NCBI GenBank assembly: GCA_015065845.1
Contig: SVPQ01000011.1
Coordinates: forward strand, 1 to 64,000
Source of the DNA: Oscillospiraceae bacterium
Lineage (GTDB): Bacteria > Bacillota > Clostridia > Oscillospirales > Acutalibacteraceae
Length of the DNA stretch: 64,000 nucleotides
Direction: 5' to 3'
Shown here: in pieces, positions 1 to 9,417 of the stretch
Layout: every line of letters starts with the position of its first letter
Position numbering within the stretch: position 1 is the first letter of the stretch
The notes under the pieces: model-generated
What the model was told of the DNA's origin: nothing
The model's input: the letters and a program-made list of their open reading frames with translations, nothing else
Database searches by the model: none
Made by a program: the position numbers and the translations under genes

Positions 1-171
1 TAACACATCAGAAGCAAGAGCTATACCAACAGCTGTATACGGGTCAACTCCAAGAAATGTAATAAGCATTGGAGTTATTACAGCGGCGGCACTCATACCG
101 GCAAAACCGGTACCAAGTCCTGCACCCATACCAGCAAAAAATGTTACAATAAAATTAATTAAAATTCCCAA
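1..171 (-). CDS. TauE/SafE-family permease, N-terminal part (cut by window edge)
   Basis: Reads off the left edge on the minus strand, so only the first 57 codons are present. I place the start at TTG 171, five bases after an AGGTG ribosome site; no ATG fits as well. The visible protein is one hydrophobic, small-residue-rich stretch (FFAGMGAGLGTGFAGMSAAA then a Pro-containing helix), which resembles the first glycine-rich membrane helix of TauE/SafE (DUF81) sulfite or organosulfonate exporters. That family spans the membrane about eight times and moves small anions. The substrate cannot be told from this fragment. Family call is moderate because most of the protein lies outside. Confidence 0.6.
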   Translation of the reverse strand, partial: MGILINFIVTFFAGMGAGLGTGFAGMSAAAVITPMLITFLGVDPYTAVGIALASDVL

Positions 172-290
172 AAAATCACCTCTGTTTCAATATTGTATCA
201 CAATTGCTTTAAAAAGTAAATCTGACAAGTATAAATTCCCTTTAATCACAAATACTAACAACATAATTTGATATTAAGGAGAAGATATAT

Positions 291-830
291 ATGAAAGCGA
301 CAGGAATTGTCAGACGAATTGACGATTTAGGCAGAGTTGTTATTCCTAAAGAAATAAGAAGAACTTTGAGAATCCGTGAGGGTGACCCTTTGGAAATTTT
401 TACCGCAAGTGATGGTGAGGTTATTTTTAAAAAATACTCCCCTATGGGTGAACTTTCTGAATTTTCAGGTCAATATTCAGAGGTTTTAAGCAGAACTTCG
501 GGTATGGGTGTTTTAATTACAGACCGCGACCATGTTATTTCTGTTTCAGGTCTTTCTAAAAAAGATTTTTTAGATAAAAGAATTTCGCAAACACTTGAAG
601 AATTGATGGAAAACAGAATAAATTATGTTAAATCGGGTACAGAAAAACCACTCTACCCTATTGAACATTCAGACATTGAAGCATCAATTGCCTTTCCTAT
701 TATTGGTGCGGGTGATATTTCAGGTGCAGTTATTTTTATAAGTGACAGCACTAATGCAAAACCAACTGAAACAGAGGTTAAATTAGCACAGGTTGCCGCG
801 GCATTTTTAGGCAAACAGATGGAGGAATAA
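291..830 (+). CDS. spoVT: Stage V sporulation protein T (AbrB-family regulator)
   Basis: 179 aa, essentially the length of Bacillus subtilis SpoVT. Residues 1-50 form the AbrB swapped-hairpin DNA-binding domain (MKATGIVRRIDDLGRVVIP, then EIRRTLRIREGDPLEIF); residues 56-178 are the GAF-like C-terminal domain typical of SpoVT and absent from short AbrB. In Bacillus SpoVT works in the forespore with sigma-G to adjust late sporulation and germination genes. ATG follows a good AAGGAG site. No sigma-G promoter could be assigned with confidence in the 120 bases upstream. A strong hairpin terminator follows at 913-980. Family identification is very safe. Confidence 0.95.
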   Translation: MKATGIVRRIDDLGRVVIPKEIRRTLRIREGDPLEIFTASDGEVIFKKYSPMGELSEFSGQYSEVLSRTSGMGVLITDRDHVISVSGLSKKDFLDKRISQTLEELMENRINYVKSGTEKPLYPIEHSDIEASIAFPIIGAGDISGAVIFISDSTNAKPTETEVKLAQVAAAFLGKQMEE

Positions 831-903
831 TTTTCAAAATGTAAATTTTACACCTTTCAAACTGTGCAGAAATGACAAACTTTTTCCAATTCATTTATAT
901 TCA

Positions 904-932
904 TTGATAATTAAAACTCCTTGTGGTAAAAT
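904..932 (+). promoter_or_regulatory. Sigma-A-type promoter for the downstream methyltransferase
   Basis: TTGATA at 904-909, 17 bases, then TAAAAT at 927-932. The -10 box lies inside the left arm of the terminator hairpin 913-978, so RNA started here (about 939) lacks that arm and cannot form the hairpin. Confidence 0.65.
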
Positions 933-980
933 TAAAGAGTATGGGGTTTACCCGACTTATTTTACTACAAGGGGTTTTTT
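913..980 (+). terminator. spoVT terminator whose right arm is the next gene's ribosome site
   Basis: Arms 913-932 and 959-978 pair over 20 positions with two G-U wobbles, and the right arm ends in TTTTTT. The AAGGGG ribosome site of the next gene (start 981) is inside the right arm. Read-through RNA from spoVT would therefore be terminated or have its ribosome site masked. Confidence 0.7.
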
Positions 981-1721
981 ATGACTTCAAGAGAAGAGCG
1001 CACCGAAAAGCTTGCAAAGAATTTAGATATTTTCGTTTGCGAGGCGCATATATTTACTTCTGACGCTATTTTACTTGCAGACTTCTGCAAACCGCGTCAC
1101 AAGGATAAATGCTGTGACCTTGGTACAGGTAACGGAATTATTCCTCTTTTATGGTTAAGAGATTTTAAACCTAAAGAAATTTTTGGTGTTGAGTTAAGCG
1201 AAACTGCTATTGAGCTTTTTGAAAAGACTTTAAAACATAATAATATTGAAGGTAGCGTCAATTTATTTCACTTAGATTTAAAGAAAATCAAAGGTATTTT
1301 ACCTAATGAATACTTTGATATAGTAAGCATTAACCCGCCTTACAAAAAGGTTGGTACAGGTATTGTAAACGAGGGTGAAGATTACAAAAATGCCCGTCAC
1401 GAGTTTAACTGTACTCTTTATGATGCCGCAAAAGCTGCTAATTATCTTTTAAAATTCGGTGGCAGATATTGTATGTGTCAGAGACCAGAAAGACTTCCTG
1501 AAATGTTTGACGCAATGAGGAAAAATAAAATCGAACCGAAAATTATGCGTGAAGTTATTCAGAGAAAAGGCAAAGAGCCAAGTTTAATTTTACTTGAGGG
1601 TAAAAAAGGTGCTATGGAAGGATTCAGAATTATGCCACCTCTCTATATAGAAGATGACAGTGGTAAATATTCAGAAGAAGCAGACACTTTATTTAATGCA
1701 TATAAATATAAAGAAATATAA
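981..1721 (+). CDS. tRNA1(Val) adenine-N6-methyltransferase-like protein (TrmN6/YabB family)
   Basis: 246 aa class I SAM-dependent methyltransferase. Residues about 45-52 carry the SAM-binding loop (CDLGTGNGIIP) and about 118-122 the N6-adenine catalytic motif NPPY, the pair that marks the TrmN6/YabB group, which methylates A37 of tRNA1(Val) in Escherichia coli. Start ATG 981 follows AAGGGG by six bases. It has its own promoter inside the preceding terminator. The FAD protein follows 22 bases later and is probably co-transcribed. Target RNA is inferred from family. Confidence 0.85.
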   Translation: MTSREERTEKLAKNLDIFVCEAHIFTSDAILLADFCKPRHKDKCCDLGTGNGIIPLLWLRDFKPKEIFGVELSETAIELFEKTLKHNNIEGSVNLFHLDLKKIKGILPNEYFDIVSINPPYKKVGTGIVNEGEDYKNARHEFNCTLYDAAKAANYLLKFGGRYCMCQRPERLPEMFDAMRKNKIEPKIMREVIQRKGKEPSLILLEGKKGAMEGFRIMPPLYIEDDSGKYSEEADTLFNAYKYKEI

Positions 1722-1743
1722 TACATAAAAAGAAGGGTTTATT

Positions 1744-3159
1744 ATGAATTACGATGTTGTTATTGTCGGTGCAGGTCCTGCGGGTATTTTTACCGCACTT
1801 GAACTTATTAAATTAGGTAGCAAGAAAAAGATTATAATTATAGAAAAAGGTCAGCCTGTTGAAAAACGCAGTTGCCCTAAATCAAAAACACAACAATGTG
1901 TGAATTGTAAACCATATTGCCATATTACAACAGGTTTTTCAGGCGCTGGTGCATTCTCTGATGGTAAGCTTTCATTAAGCTATGAGGTTGGTGGCGATTT
2001 ACCTTCACTTATTGGCGAACTTTACGCACAGGATATAATAAATTACACCGACAAAATTTATCTTGAATTCGGTGCTGACGAACATATTGAAGGTATTAAC
2101 GCAAGTGAAGAAGTTAAAGAAATCAGAAAAAGAGCTATTCAGGCAGGTTTAAAACTTGTTGACTGCCCTATCCGTCATTTAGGTACAGAAAAAGCGCAGA
2201 CACTTTATTATGAAATTGAAAAATATCTTCAGAATAATGGTGTTGAAATGATTTTCGGTTACGAATGTACAGACATTGAAATTACAGATGGAAAATGCCG
2301 TGGTGTCTACATAACTAACGGAAAAGACTCTAAAGAAATCAAAGGCGACAAAATAGTTATTGCAACTGGTCGTCGTGGTGCAGACTGGCTTGAAAAACTT
2401 TGCACAGAACACGGAATTGAACATCAGGCGGGTACTGTTGACATTGGTGTAAGAGTTGAAGTTCGTAATGAGGTTATGGAAAAAGTCAACAAAGCGCTTT
2501 ACGAATCAAAACTTATAGGTTACCCGAAACCATTTAAAAACAAAGTGCGTACATTCTGTCAGAACCCTGGTGGATTTGTAAGTCAGGAAAATTATGATAA
2601 TGACTTGGCAGTCGTTAATGGTCACTCTTATAAAGAAAAGAAATCTGATAATACTAACCTTGCTATTCTTTGTTCACACAACTTTAACTACCCTTTCAAT
2701 CAACCAATTGAATATGCTCAAAAAGTTGGTGAACTTACAAATATGCTCGGTGCAGGTCACATTCTCGTTCAGAGATATGGTGACATTCTTGACGGTAAAA
2801 GAACATGGCCTAAGGAACTTGCACAAAGCAACTTAAGACCAACTCTCCCTGATGCAGTTGCTGGTGATATTACTGCCGCTATGCCATACAGAGCAATGAC
2901 AAATATTATTAATTTCATTCAGGCAGTTGACCATGTTGTACCTGGTTTTGCTTCAACTGAAACATTGCTTTACTCCCCTGAACTTAAATTTTACAGTAAC
3001 AAAATCAAGATGGATACTGATTTCAACACAAGTGTTGACGGACTTCACTGTCTTGGTGATTCATCTGGTTGGACCCGCGGACTTATGATGGCATCTGTTA
3101 TGGGAGTGCTGATGGGACGCAAGATAAATGCAGAATGCAAAATGCAGAATGCAGAATGA
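1744..3159 (+). CDS. FAD/NAD(P)-dependent oxidoreductase (COG2509-type FAD dehydrogenase)
   Basis: 471 aa. N-terminal Rossmann motif VVIVGAGPAGIFTALEL binds the FAD ADP moiety; a Cys-rich stretch near residues 43-60 (SCPKSK..CVNCKPYCH) and the following FSGAGAFSDGKLSLS are typical of the uncharacterised COG2509 dehydrogenases; a second nucleotide motif (IVIATGRRGADW) lies near 205. C-terminal GDSSGWTRGLMMASVMGV closes the FAD site. Physiological substrate unknown. Oddity: the last seven residues (CKMQNAE) and the stop are encoded by a 7-bp repeat array (3128-3159), so the native C-terminus was probably a little different. Confidence 0.85.
   Translation: MNYDVVIVGAGPAGIFTALELIKLGSKKKIIIIEKGQPVEKRSCPKSKTQQCVNCKPYCHITTGFSGAGAFSDGKLSLSYEVGGDLPSLIGELYAQDIINYTDKIYLEFGADEHIEGINASEEVKEIRKRAIQAGLKLVDCPIRHLGTEKAQTLYYEIEKYLQNNGVEMIFGYECTDIEITDGKCRGVYITNGKDSKEIKGDKIVIATGRRGADWLEKLCTEHGIEHQAGTVDIGVRVEVRNEVMEKVNKALYESKLIGYPKPFKNKVRTFCQNPGGFVSQENYDNDLAVVNGHSYKEKKSDNTNLAILCSHNFNYPFNQPIEYAQKVGELTNMLGAGHILVQRYGDILDGKRTWPKELAQSNLRPTLPDAVAGDITAAMPYRAMTNIINFIQAVDHVVPGFASTETLLYSPELKFYSNKIKMDTDFNTSVDGLHCLGDSSGWTRGLMMASVMGVLMGRKINAECKMQNAE
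3128..3159 (+). repeat. Heptamer array (ATGCAGA type), overlaps gene end
   Basis: Four consecutive 7-bp units, ATGCAGA, ATGCAAA, ATGCAGA, ATGCAGA, then ATG. The array encodes the C-terminal residues of the preceding oxidoreductase and is mirrored by an inverted array at 3236-3270. Confidence 0.85.
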
Positions 3160-3180
3160 TAATTTTATATAAATAACAGA

Positions 3181-3227
3181 AACTATATTCTTTCATTTTA
3201 TTTTTAATGATAGAATATAGTTTTTTT
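3181..3227 (+). terminator. Intrinsic terminator after the FAD oxidoreductase
   Basis: Arms 3181-3196 and 3207-3222 pair at 15 of 16 positions and run into a seven-T tract. Related ACTATATTCTATCAT-type arms recur at about 16207 and in the hairpin near 40240. Confidence 0.8.
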
Positions 3228-3235
3228 ATAATATA

Positions 3236-3270
3236 ATTCTGCATTTTGCATTCTGAATTCTGCATTTAAT
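3236..3270 (-). repeat. Heptamer array (ATTCTGC type), inverted copy
   Basis: Units ATTCTGC, ATTTTGC, ATTCTGA, ATTCTGC, ATTTAAT in exact 7-bp register. This is the reverse complement of the array at 3128-3159; the two face each other around the terminator. Confidence 0.8.
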
Positions 3271-3298
3271 AAAAAAGCACTCTGCTTTCGCAGAGTGC
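3270..3298 (-). terminator. Terminator of the chemoreceptor genes
   Basis: Nine-bp GC-rich stem (arms 3277-3285 and 3290-3298) closed by a GAAA tetraloop on the minus strand and followed by TTTTTT (3271-3276). It lies 10 bases after the stop of the first chemoreceptor. Confidence 0.9.
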
Positions 3299-3308
3299 CA
3301 TTTTTATA

Positions 3309-5123
3309 TTAATATTTGTCATCGTAACTATCGAAGTTATAGTCCTTTGATGAATCGTAGTTATTAATTTCTGGGATTTCCATAGAAGCCTGTGTTGAAA
3401 CATCTTTAAGCTGGAAAGCACCAATGATTTGTTTGAGCATTTGTGCCTGACCTGAAAGTTCTTCAGAAGCAGATGCACTTTCTTCACTTGTTGCAGAGTT
3501 AGTCTGAACAACTGCAGAGATTTGCTCAATACCGCCTTTGAGTTGTGTAACTGCTGTTGCCTGTTCTTCAGATGCAGTTGCAATTTCATCAATCTTTGTT
3601 GAAACATTGTTAACCTTTTCAACAACTTCTAAGAGTGAGTTTGCAGTTTCATCTGCAATTTTTGTACCATTTTCAATTGCTTTAATAGCACTTTCAATAA
3701 GAACTGTTGTACTCTTTGCTGCTTCTGCAGATTTACCTGCAAGGTTACGAACTTCATCAGCAACAACTGCGAAGCCTTTACCAGCCGCACCTGCTCTTGC
3801 TGCTTCAACTGCCGCGTTAAGAGCTAAGATATTAGTCTGGAATGCAATATCATCAATTGTTTTAATAATCTTGCTAATTTCGTTAGATGTATTTGTAATG
3901 TCGTTCATTGCAAGTACCATTTCTTGCATCTGTGCATTACTTTCGTTGATACCACTTGAAGCGATATTTGCCTGTTCTGTTGCTTCAACTGCATTTTTAG
4001 CAGTTGTGTTAATATGTTCAGAAATTTCAACGATTGTAGCTGAAAGTTCTTCAACACTACTTGCTTGTTCAGTAGCACCTTGAGAGAGAGCCTGTGCACC
4101 ACTTGCAACCTGGTCAGCACCATTTGCAACTTGTTCAGAACCTTGATAAATCTGATACATTGTATCTGTTAAATCAACAACAATCTTTTCAAGTGATTCA
4201 AGAAGCGGAGCAAAACCACCAACATAAGCATCCGGATGTTCTGACTCTACATTTAAGTTACCTTTAGCAATTTCTGAAAGAATATTGCCCTGATCATTAA
4301 CAATTGTTCTGAAGTTATTTGTAATTTTAACAGTTGCTTCATAAACCATACCTGTTTCGTCTTTTGACTTAACTTCAGGCACTTCGGACTCAATATCACC
4401 TTCTGCAAGTTTCTCAAGTCTGCCTGCACATTTCTTGAGTGGATCTGCAATAATTTTAGAAAGAACCACACCATAAACAATTGCAATAATACAAACCAAA
4501 AGAATCATACCATACATAAAGTATTCAGTAAATTGTGTACGGAAAGATGCGTGAGCTGAACCATAAGCAGTAGCAGCTTGTTTTACAGAAACAATTTCAA
4601 AAACACCGTCATAAAGAGGGTCGTAAATAGGGTCGATTTTTTCTACAAACTGAGCCTGAATTTCTGCAGTAGGAACTTTACCAACCTGTGCTAAAATACC
4701 ATCAATTGCCTGACAATAAGTGGTGTAATAAGCCATTGTTTGTTCATACAACTCAACTTCGTTAACAATTTCTTCTTCACTGATTTGATTTTCCGTAAGC
4801 ATTAAAGGTTTCAATTGCTCCATATACATTTCAAAATCAGCTTTATATGTATCAATTTCCGCTTCTGCTTCTGCTCTGAGTTCTTCATCCTCAAATGCAA
4901 CAGCATCATGTAAATATTCATCAATCAAGCAGAAAGAAGCTAACGCCTCACCTGCAAGACCTTGTGCGTTACCATCAAAACTCAAAAGTTCTGTGTAAGT
5001 CTCATCAATCGTCTTCATAGCAGAACCAATTAAAGCAGCAACAATCATAAGAATAACTGTAACCACAATAAATGATGATAAGATTTTGGCTCTGATTGAC
5101 ATTTTACCTGTTATATTTTTCAT
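3309..5123 (-). CDS. Methyl-accepting chemotaxis protein
   Basis: 604 aa. Transmembrane helix 1 at about 14-34, an extracytoplasmic helical sensor with the look of a four-helix bundle (about 35-203), helix 2 at about 204-222, HAMP (about 224-278), then the cytoplasmic signalling coiled coil. The hairpin tip with the CheA/CheW contact ([20 protein letters not shown]) is intact. C-terminus ends SYDDKY, as in its neighbour. No cheA, cheW or cheR genes are in the window. The signalling half is almost identical to that of the next gene (about 250 residues, mainly silent DNA changes), while the sensor halves are unrelated in detail. Ligand unknown. Confidence 0.95.
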   Translation of the reverse strand: MKNITGKMSIRAKILSSFIVVTVILMIVAALIGSAMKTIDETYTELLSFDGNAQGLAGEALASFCLIDEYLHDAVAFEDEELRAEAEAEIDTYKADFEMYMEQLKPLMLTENQISEEEIVNEVELYEQTMAYYTTYCQAIDGILAQVGKVPTAEIQAQFVEKIDPIYDPLYDGVFEIVSVKQAATAYGSAHASFRTQFTEYFMYGMILLVCIIAIVYGVVLSKIIADPLKKCAGRLEKLAEGDIESEVPEVKSKDETGMVYEATVKITNNFRTIVNDQGNILSEIAKGNLNVESEHPDAYVGGFAPLLESLEKIVVDLTDTMYQIYQGSEQVANGADQVASGAQALSQGATEQASSVEELSATIVEISEHINTTAKNAVEATEQANIASSGINESNAQMQEMVLAMNDITNTSNEISKIIKTIDDIAFQTNILALNAAVEAARAGAAGKGFAVVADEVRNLAGKSAEAAKSTTVLIESAIKAIENGTKIADETANSLLEVVEKVNNVSTKIDEIATASEEQATAVTQLKGGIEQISAVVQTNSATSEESASASEELSGQAQMLKQIIGAFQLKDVSTQASMEIPEINNYDSSKDYNFDSYDDKY

Positions 5124-5179
5124 TATTAAAAATGCTCCTTTTTTGATTTATACAAGACTAAAAAGTATTTTATTAAACA

Positions 5180-6976
5180 TCAATACTTATCATCGTAAGA
5201 TGATTCGTAACTCTCTGGGACTTCATAAGAAGCATAATCAACAAGTGAAACTGAAGATGCATCAACATCTTTAAGTTTGAAGTTACCGATAATTTGTTTA
5301 AGCATCTGTGCCTGACCTGAAAGTTCTTCAGAAGCAGATGCACTTTCTTCTGAAGTTGCAGAGTTTGTCTGAACAACTGCAGAAATCTGCTCAATACCAC
5401 CTTTAAGTTGTGTAACTGCAGTTGCCTGTTCTTCAGATGCAGTTGCAATTTCGTCAATTTTTGTTGAAACATTATTAACTTTTTCAACAACTTCTAAGAG
5501 TGAGTTTGCAGTTTCGTCTGCGATTTTTGTACCATTTTCAATTGCTTTAATAGCACTTTCAATAAGAACTGTTGTACTCTTAGCAGCTTCTGCAGATTTA
5601 CCTGCGAGATTACGAACTTCATCAGCAACAACTGCGAAGCCTTTACCTGCCGCACCTGCTCTTGCCGCTTCAACTGCTGCGTTAAGTGCTAAGATATTTG
5701 TCTGGAATGCGATATCGTCAATTGTTTTAATAATCTTGCTAATTTCGTTAGATGTATTTGTAATGTCGTTCATAGCAAGTACCATTTCTTGCATCTGTGC
5801 ATTACTTTCATTAATACCACTTGAAGCGATATTTGCCTGTTCTGTTGCTTCAACTGCATTTTTAGCAGTTGTATTAATATGTTCAGAAATTTCAACGATT
5901 GTAGCTGAAAGTTCCTGTACACTACTTGCCTGTTGTGTTGCACCTTGTGAAAGTGCCTGAGCACCACTTGCAACCTGGTCAGCACCATTTGCAACCTGTT
6001 CTGAACCCTGATGAATCTGATACATAGTATCTGTAAGGTCATTAACAATTTTATCAAGAGATTCAAGAAGTGGTTTGAAGTCACCACCATAAGCCTCCGG
6101 ATGTTCAGAAGAAACATTCAAGTTACCAGTTGAGATTTCCGCCAAAAGATTACCCTGATCTTTAACTATGTATTCAAGACGCCACTTGATATTAGCAGTA
6201 GCATCAATCAATTCGCCAACTTCATCTTTAAGTTTAGTTGTTGGCACATCTGATGTTAAATCACCATCTGCCAATGCTTTAAGACGCTCTGAACATTCTT
6301 TAACAGGCTTTGCAATTTTACCAGAAATTACTGCACCAATAATAATACCGATAACTGCAATAACACCAATTAAACCGGCAAGGGCAATACCTGTAATATT
6401 AGCATTAGAAAGCATTGTCTCTGCTTTAACATCGCCTGTTGTCTGCTTTAACTCAACAAACTCTTCCATATCAGCATAAACTTTTTCATAAACAGGTGCT
6501 GCTTCGTTATTAAAACGAGCTTCTGCTGTTGCAATTGCCTCTGCAGAGCCACCGCCCTGATGTAAACCAGTTAAAATTTCTGTTAATAAATTTCTGTATA
6601 TATCGTGTTGAGCAACTATATCATCATATAATGCTCGTTCTTCTTCTGTTACTATGTAAGGTTCTAATTCTGCCATATGTTCTTTATAAAGATTCATATG
6701 TGCCTGCATTTGTTCACCCGCAGTCTGTTTTTGCTGTGGGTCTGTTGAAGAAATAGATATTCTTGCAAATTCTTCAACACGGGTAAGCTCTGTAAGAGCC
6801 TGACCACCATAACCTTGTGAAAAACCATACTCGTGAACAAGTGTGTTCCAGTTATTTGTGATAGTAGTGAGCCCTACCGCAGTTACGGCACTACAAAGAA
6901 AAGTTAACACACCAACAAGAATGAACACAGTAAGGAGTTTTTTACGAATACTTAATTTTGCGTAAAAGTTTTTCAT
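5180..6976 (-). CDS. Methyl-accepting chemotaxis protein
   Basis: 598 aa, same architecture as the preceding receptor gene: helix 1 about 14-34, periplasm-side sensor about 35-190, helix 2 about 192-214, HAMP, signalling domain with the conserved tip [20 protein letters not shown]. The sensor differs from its neighbour, so it should detect something else. It is the first gene of the pair, behind a consensus promoter at 7070-7098 and a long (about 85 nt) 5' UTR; the second receptor follows 56 bases later with no terminator between. The repeated signalling half points to tandem duplication or gene conversion. Confidence 0.95.
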   Translation of the reverse strand: MKNFYAKLSIRKKLLTVFILVGVLTFLCSAVTAVGLTTITNNWNTLVHEYGFSQGYGGQALTELTRVEEFARISISSTDPQQKQTAGEQMQAHMNLYKEHMAELEPYIVTEEERALYDDIVAQHDIYRNLLTEILTGLHQGGGSAEAIATAEARFNNEAAPVYEKVYADMEEFVELKQTTGDVKAETMLSNANITGIALAGLIGVIAVIGIIIGAVISGKIAKPVKECSERLKALADGDLTSDVPTTKLKDEVGELIDATANIKWRLEYIVKDQGNLLAEISTGNLNVSSEHPEAYGGDFKPLLESLDKIVNDLTDTMYQIHQGSEQVANGADQVASGAQALSQGATQQASSVQELSATIVEISEHINTTAKNAVEATEQANIASSGINESNAQMQEMVLAMNDITNTSNEISKIIKTIDDIAFQTNILALNAAVEAARAGAAGKGFAVVADEVRNLAGKSAEAAKSTTVLIESAIKAIENGTKIADETANSLLEVVEKVNNVSTKIDEIATASEEQATAVTQLKGGIEQISAVVQTNSATSEESASASEELSGQAQMLKQIIGNFKLKDVDASSVSLVDYASYEVPESYESSYDDKY

Positions 6977-7069
6977 AACATTCGCCTTCTTTTAAGATTT
7001 TAATTTTCTTTTGAGTTTACGCATTACCCAAAATACTAATATGCCACAATGTGCATTATAGATAAATTT

Positions 7070-7098
7070 ATTATAGCAACTCTTTTTTCATTAGTCAA
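7070..7098 (-). promoter_or_regulatory. Sigma-A promoter of the chemoreceptor pair
   Basis: On the minus strand TTGACT, 17 bases, TATAAT. Predicted start near 7063, leaving a leader of about 85 nt before the ATG. I saw no c-di-GMP riboswitch consensus in the leader. Confidence 0.75.
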
Positions 7099-7142
7099 CA
7101 TTTATAGTAAATTTTGTTGAATATTTTGAAAAATAACACTAT

Positions 7143-7188
7143 AAAAATAGCACATTACACAATTACTGGTGCGAAATGTGCTATTTTT
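7143..7188. terminator. Hairpin terminator after the ger operon (bidirectional arms)
   Basis: Arms 7143-7156 and 7175-7188 are perfect 14-base complements with A/T tracts on both sides, directly after the stop of gerAC (7191). Confidence 0.75.
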
Positions 7189-7190
7189 TA

Positions 7191-8342
7191 CTATTCGTGA
7201 TAACTTTCTTCACCTATTCTTCTTATTACAACCTCAACATCTACATTTATATTACTGTTTTTAAAATTATTTTGCCAATTGTTTTTCATTTGCTTATAAG
7301 CATTTTTATCGTTTTGCAAAAGTCTTCTGCCAAAATGGAGAATGTCAAAAGAATTCTGTTCTTTAATTGCTTTGTAGGTATCTCTCAATTTACTTTCGGT
7401 ATCAGTTTCTATATTTTTTCTGAACAATTCAACCGTTTCATTTTTAATTGTTTTAAAGTTATCGCCTTCGTACGCATTCAAATCACAATACATTTTGATT
7501 TTTACATTATAGTTTATAATACCATTAATTACTTCTGCTTTATACTTAGTTTTACCATCCACAATTATAAATGTTGCTTTATCACCTTTTTCATCTTCGG
7601 TTACAAGCGTTCCGTTTTTCAGTTCGCCTAATAATTTCACAAAACTTTCAGAAGTTTCACGACCAAGATAATATGAAAGTTCGTTATTATAATTAAACAC
7701 TGCAATATTTTCTACGAAAAAAGTTTTTGTTTCACCATTCTCCTGCAATGTTACTGTTGGCAAAGCAATACAGGCAGTTTCATCAAGCACTGTATTAATT
7801 ACATCTATAAGTCTTGTTTCTGGTGTAATAGAACTTATAGAACTCTGATTTAGTATTTTTTCCAGCACTTCACTTTTTGAAATATCTTTACCTATATTCG
7901 CTTTTAATACTTCCCCCGCTTTTACATCTTTTGCAGTGCACACAAGAGTTATCGGTTGAGTGGTGTAATCTCTTTCAAAAAAGTCAAGTACTTTCGTAAT
8001 ATCACTCTTTGCAACTTCTTCACTCAAAATTATTACTTTATTATGCGTATAAGTCGGTACATTACCAGTTTTATTTATTATAAGTCGCAGAGCCTTAGCA
8101 ACAGTTTCACCTTTACCGGAATATATGAGTGTCATTTCTTCACCGACATTACTTGAGTCAGCAGATGCACTTTGTTTATTATTAAGCATTTCGATTGTAA
8201 CTTCATAACCGTCTTTTTCTCTATCTACAGCAATACCCTGTATTATCATCATATCTTCAATTTCTGTTCCGTAGCGTTCACACGAACAAAAACAAAAAAA
8301 TATAAAAACTACTAAAAAGAGAAGTGTGATTTTTTTAAGCAA
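7191..8342 (-). CDS. gerAC: Ger(x)C-family spore germination lipoprotein (GerAC-like)
   Basis: 383 aa. Hydrophobic signal with a Cys cluster (FFCFCSCERYG) giving a likely lipidated Cys near residue 20, then the GerAC start DMMIIQGIAVDREKDGYEVT and the typical mixed alpha/beta body. GerAC proteins sit on the outer face of the spore inner membrane as part of the A-B-C nutrient germinant receptor. The start overlaps gerAB by 8 bases. Third gene of the gerAA-AB-AC operon. Which nutrient is sensed cannot be read from sequence. Confidence 0.93.
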   Translation of the reverse strand: MLKKITLLFLVVFIFFCFCSCERYGTEIEDMMIIQGIAVDREKDGYEVTIEMLNNKQSASADSSNVGEEMTLIYSGKGETVAKALRLIINKTGNVPTYTHNKVIILSEEVAKSDITKVLDFFERDYTTQPITLVCTAKDVKAGEVLKANIGKDISKSEVLEKILNQSSISSITPETRLIDVINTVLDETACIALPTVTLQENGETKTFFVENIAVFNYNNELSYYLGRETSESFVKLLGELKNGTLVTEDEKGDKATFIIVDGKTKYKAEVINGIINYNVKIKMYCDLNAYEGDNFKTIKNETVELFRKNIETDTESKLRDTYKAIKEQNSFDILHFGRRLLQNDKNAYKQMKNNWQNNFKNSNINVDVEVVIRRIGEESYHE

Positions 8343-9417
8343 GTTCTTCTCCCCTTTTCTTTTTTAAGATTGACAGCAACGATATAACCGGCAAAACAAC
8401 AACTAATAAAATATAAGTTACCGTAACCCAAATTTGAGATGACATAAACGAAAAACGCGTAACGCCATTTGAAATATAAATTATAAATCCGATTGCTATA
8501 ATTCCTGTAAGTGCATTCGGGGTCCACCATTTTATTTTAGGGAATAAATGACGGATGCAATTAGAAATTATCATAATCTGTAAGGTTGTTTTTGCAATAA
8601 TGCAGACAGTCCAGACTGAACTCTGTATTGATTCAAATCGTTCGAGTACTCTGTATTCACCCACAGAAGAAATTGCAAATGCCGGAAAAAGTTGTGTGTT
8701 TGAAAATTCACCCAACGCACCGACAACCGTAAATGCAACAATAGTAAGGGATAGTACAAGAAAGAGAATATATAAATAGTAACCCCTTTTTATATTACCT
8801 TTTATATTTGAGAGGAATAAAATAAGACACGCAGATTCAGGAAAAAAGACGGAGTATGCAAGTGCTTGTTTTATAAATTCTGTTTCACCATTCATAAAAA
8901 ACGGAACAATATTTACAGTTTCTATATTGCTGAATGCAGAAGATACAACAACCGAAACTGAAAGTGTAACCATTATAAGAAATATTGTTGAAGCTCTCGA
9001 CAATGCCCCTATATCAAGTAAAGATAAAAATACAGAAACAATTACTATTGAAACAATTAAGAATGTCATTGTATTTTCAGGGAAAACTTCTGAACTTACA
9101 AATAAATCTAACCTTGCAAGTGTTCTTAAAAGTAAAATAAAAACCAAAACGATATAAGAAAAAGCAACGACATCCGAAAAAAATTTATTTCTTTTTCTTA
9201 TTGCAGTCAGTACACTTTCACCATTTGATTTTTTATTGAATATAAAAGTCGGAATTATTGTTACAAGACTAAGAACTCCAAAAACACTTGGGAAAAGAAT
9301 TGCATCTGTTACACCTAAATCAATTACTGTCGTTGAAACAAACATAAATGCCGCCACAACAGAGCAAATATACAAAAGAGAATAAAACTGGAATGTTGTT
9401 ACTTTCCTTTCGGTCAT
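8335..9417 (-). CDS. gerAB: Spore germination receptor permease subunit (GerAB-like)
   Basis: 360 aa, about ten predicted transmembrane helices, the amino acid/polyamine permease fold of GerAB/GerKB. This subunit binds the nutrient ligand in Bacillus receptors. ATG overlaps the gerAA stop by 4 bases (ATGA), so the subunits are translationally coupled. Located in the spore inner membrane by family knowledge. Confidence 0.93.
   Translation of the reverse strand: MTERKVTTFQFYSLLYICSVVAAFMFVSTTVIDLGVTDAILFPSVFGVLSLVTIIPTFIFNKKSNGESVLTAIRKRNKFFSDVVAFSYIVLVFILLLRTLARLDLFVSSEVFPENTMTFLIVSIVIVSVFLSLLDIGALSRASTIFLIMVTLSVSVVVSSAFSNIETVNIVPFFMNGETEFIKQALAYSVFFPESACLILFLSNIKGNIKRGYYLYILFLVLSLTIVAFTVVGALGEFSNTQLFPAFAISSVGEYRVLERFESIQSSVWTVCIIAKTTLQIMIISNCIRHLFPKIKWWTPNALTGIIAIGFIIYISNGVTRFSFMSSQIWVTVTYILLVVVLPVISLLSILKKKRGEELA

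Noticed and set aside
2179-2424. Minus-strand small gene inside the FAD oxidoreductase
   Set aside because: Overlaps a clear gene, no ribosome site, composition is antisense-like.
3538-4083. 181-codon plus-strand frame inside the chemoreceptor
   Set aside because: Antisense shadow of the Ala/Ser-rich signalling domain; same effect at 5736-5960.
6977-7069. c-di-GMP riboswitch in the chemoreceptor leader
   Set aside because: No GEMM core sequence; only a weak small hairpin is visible.
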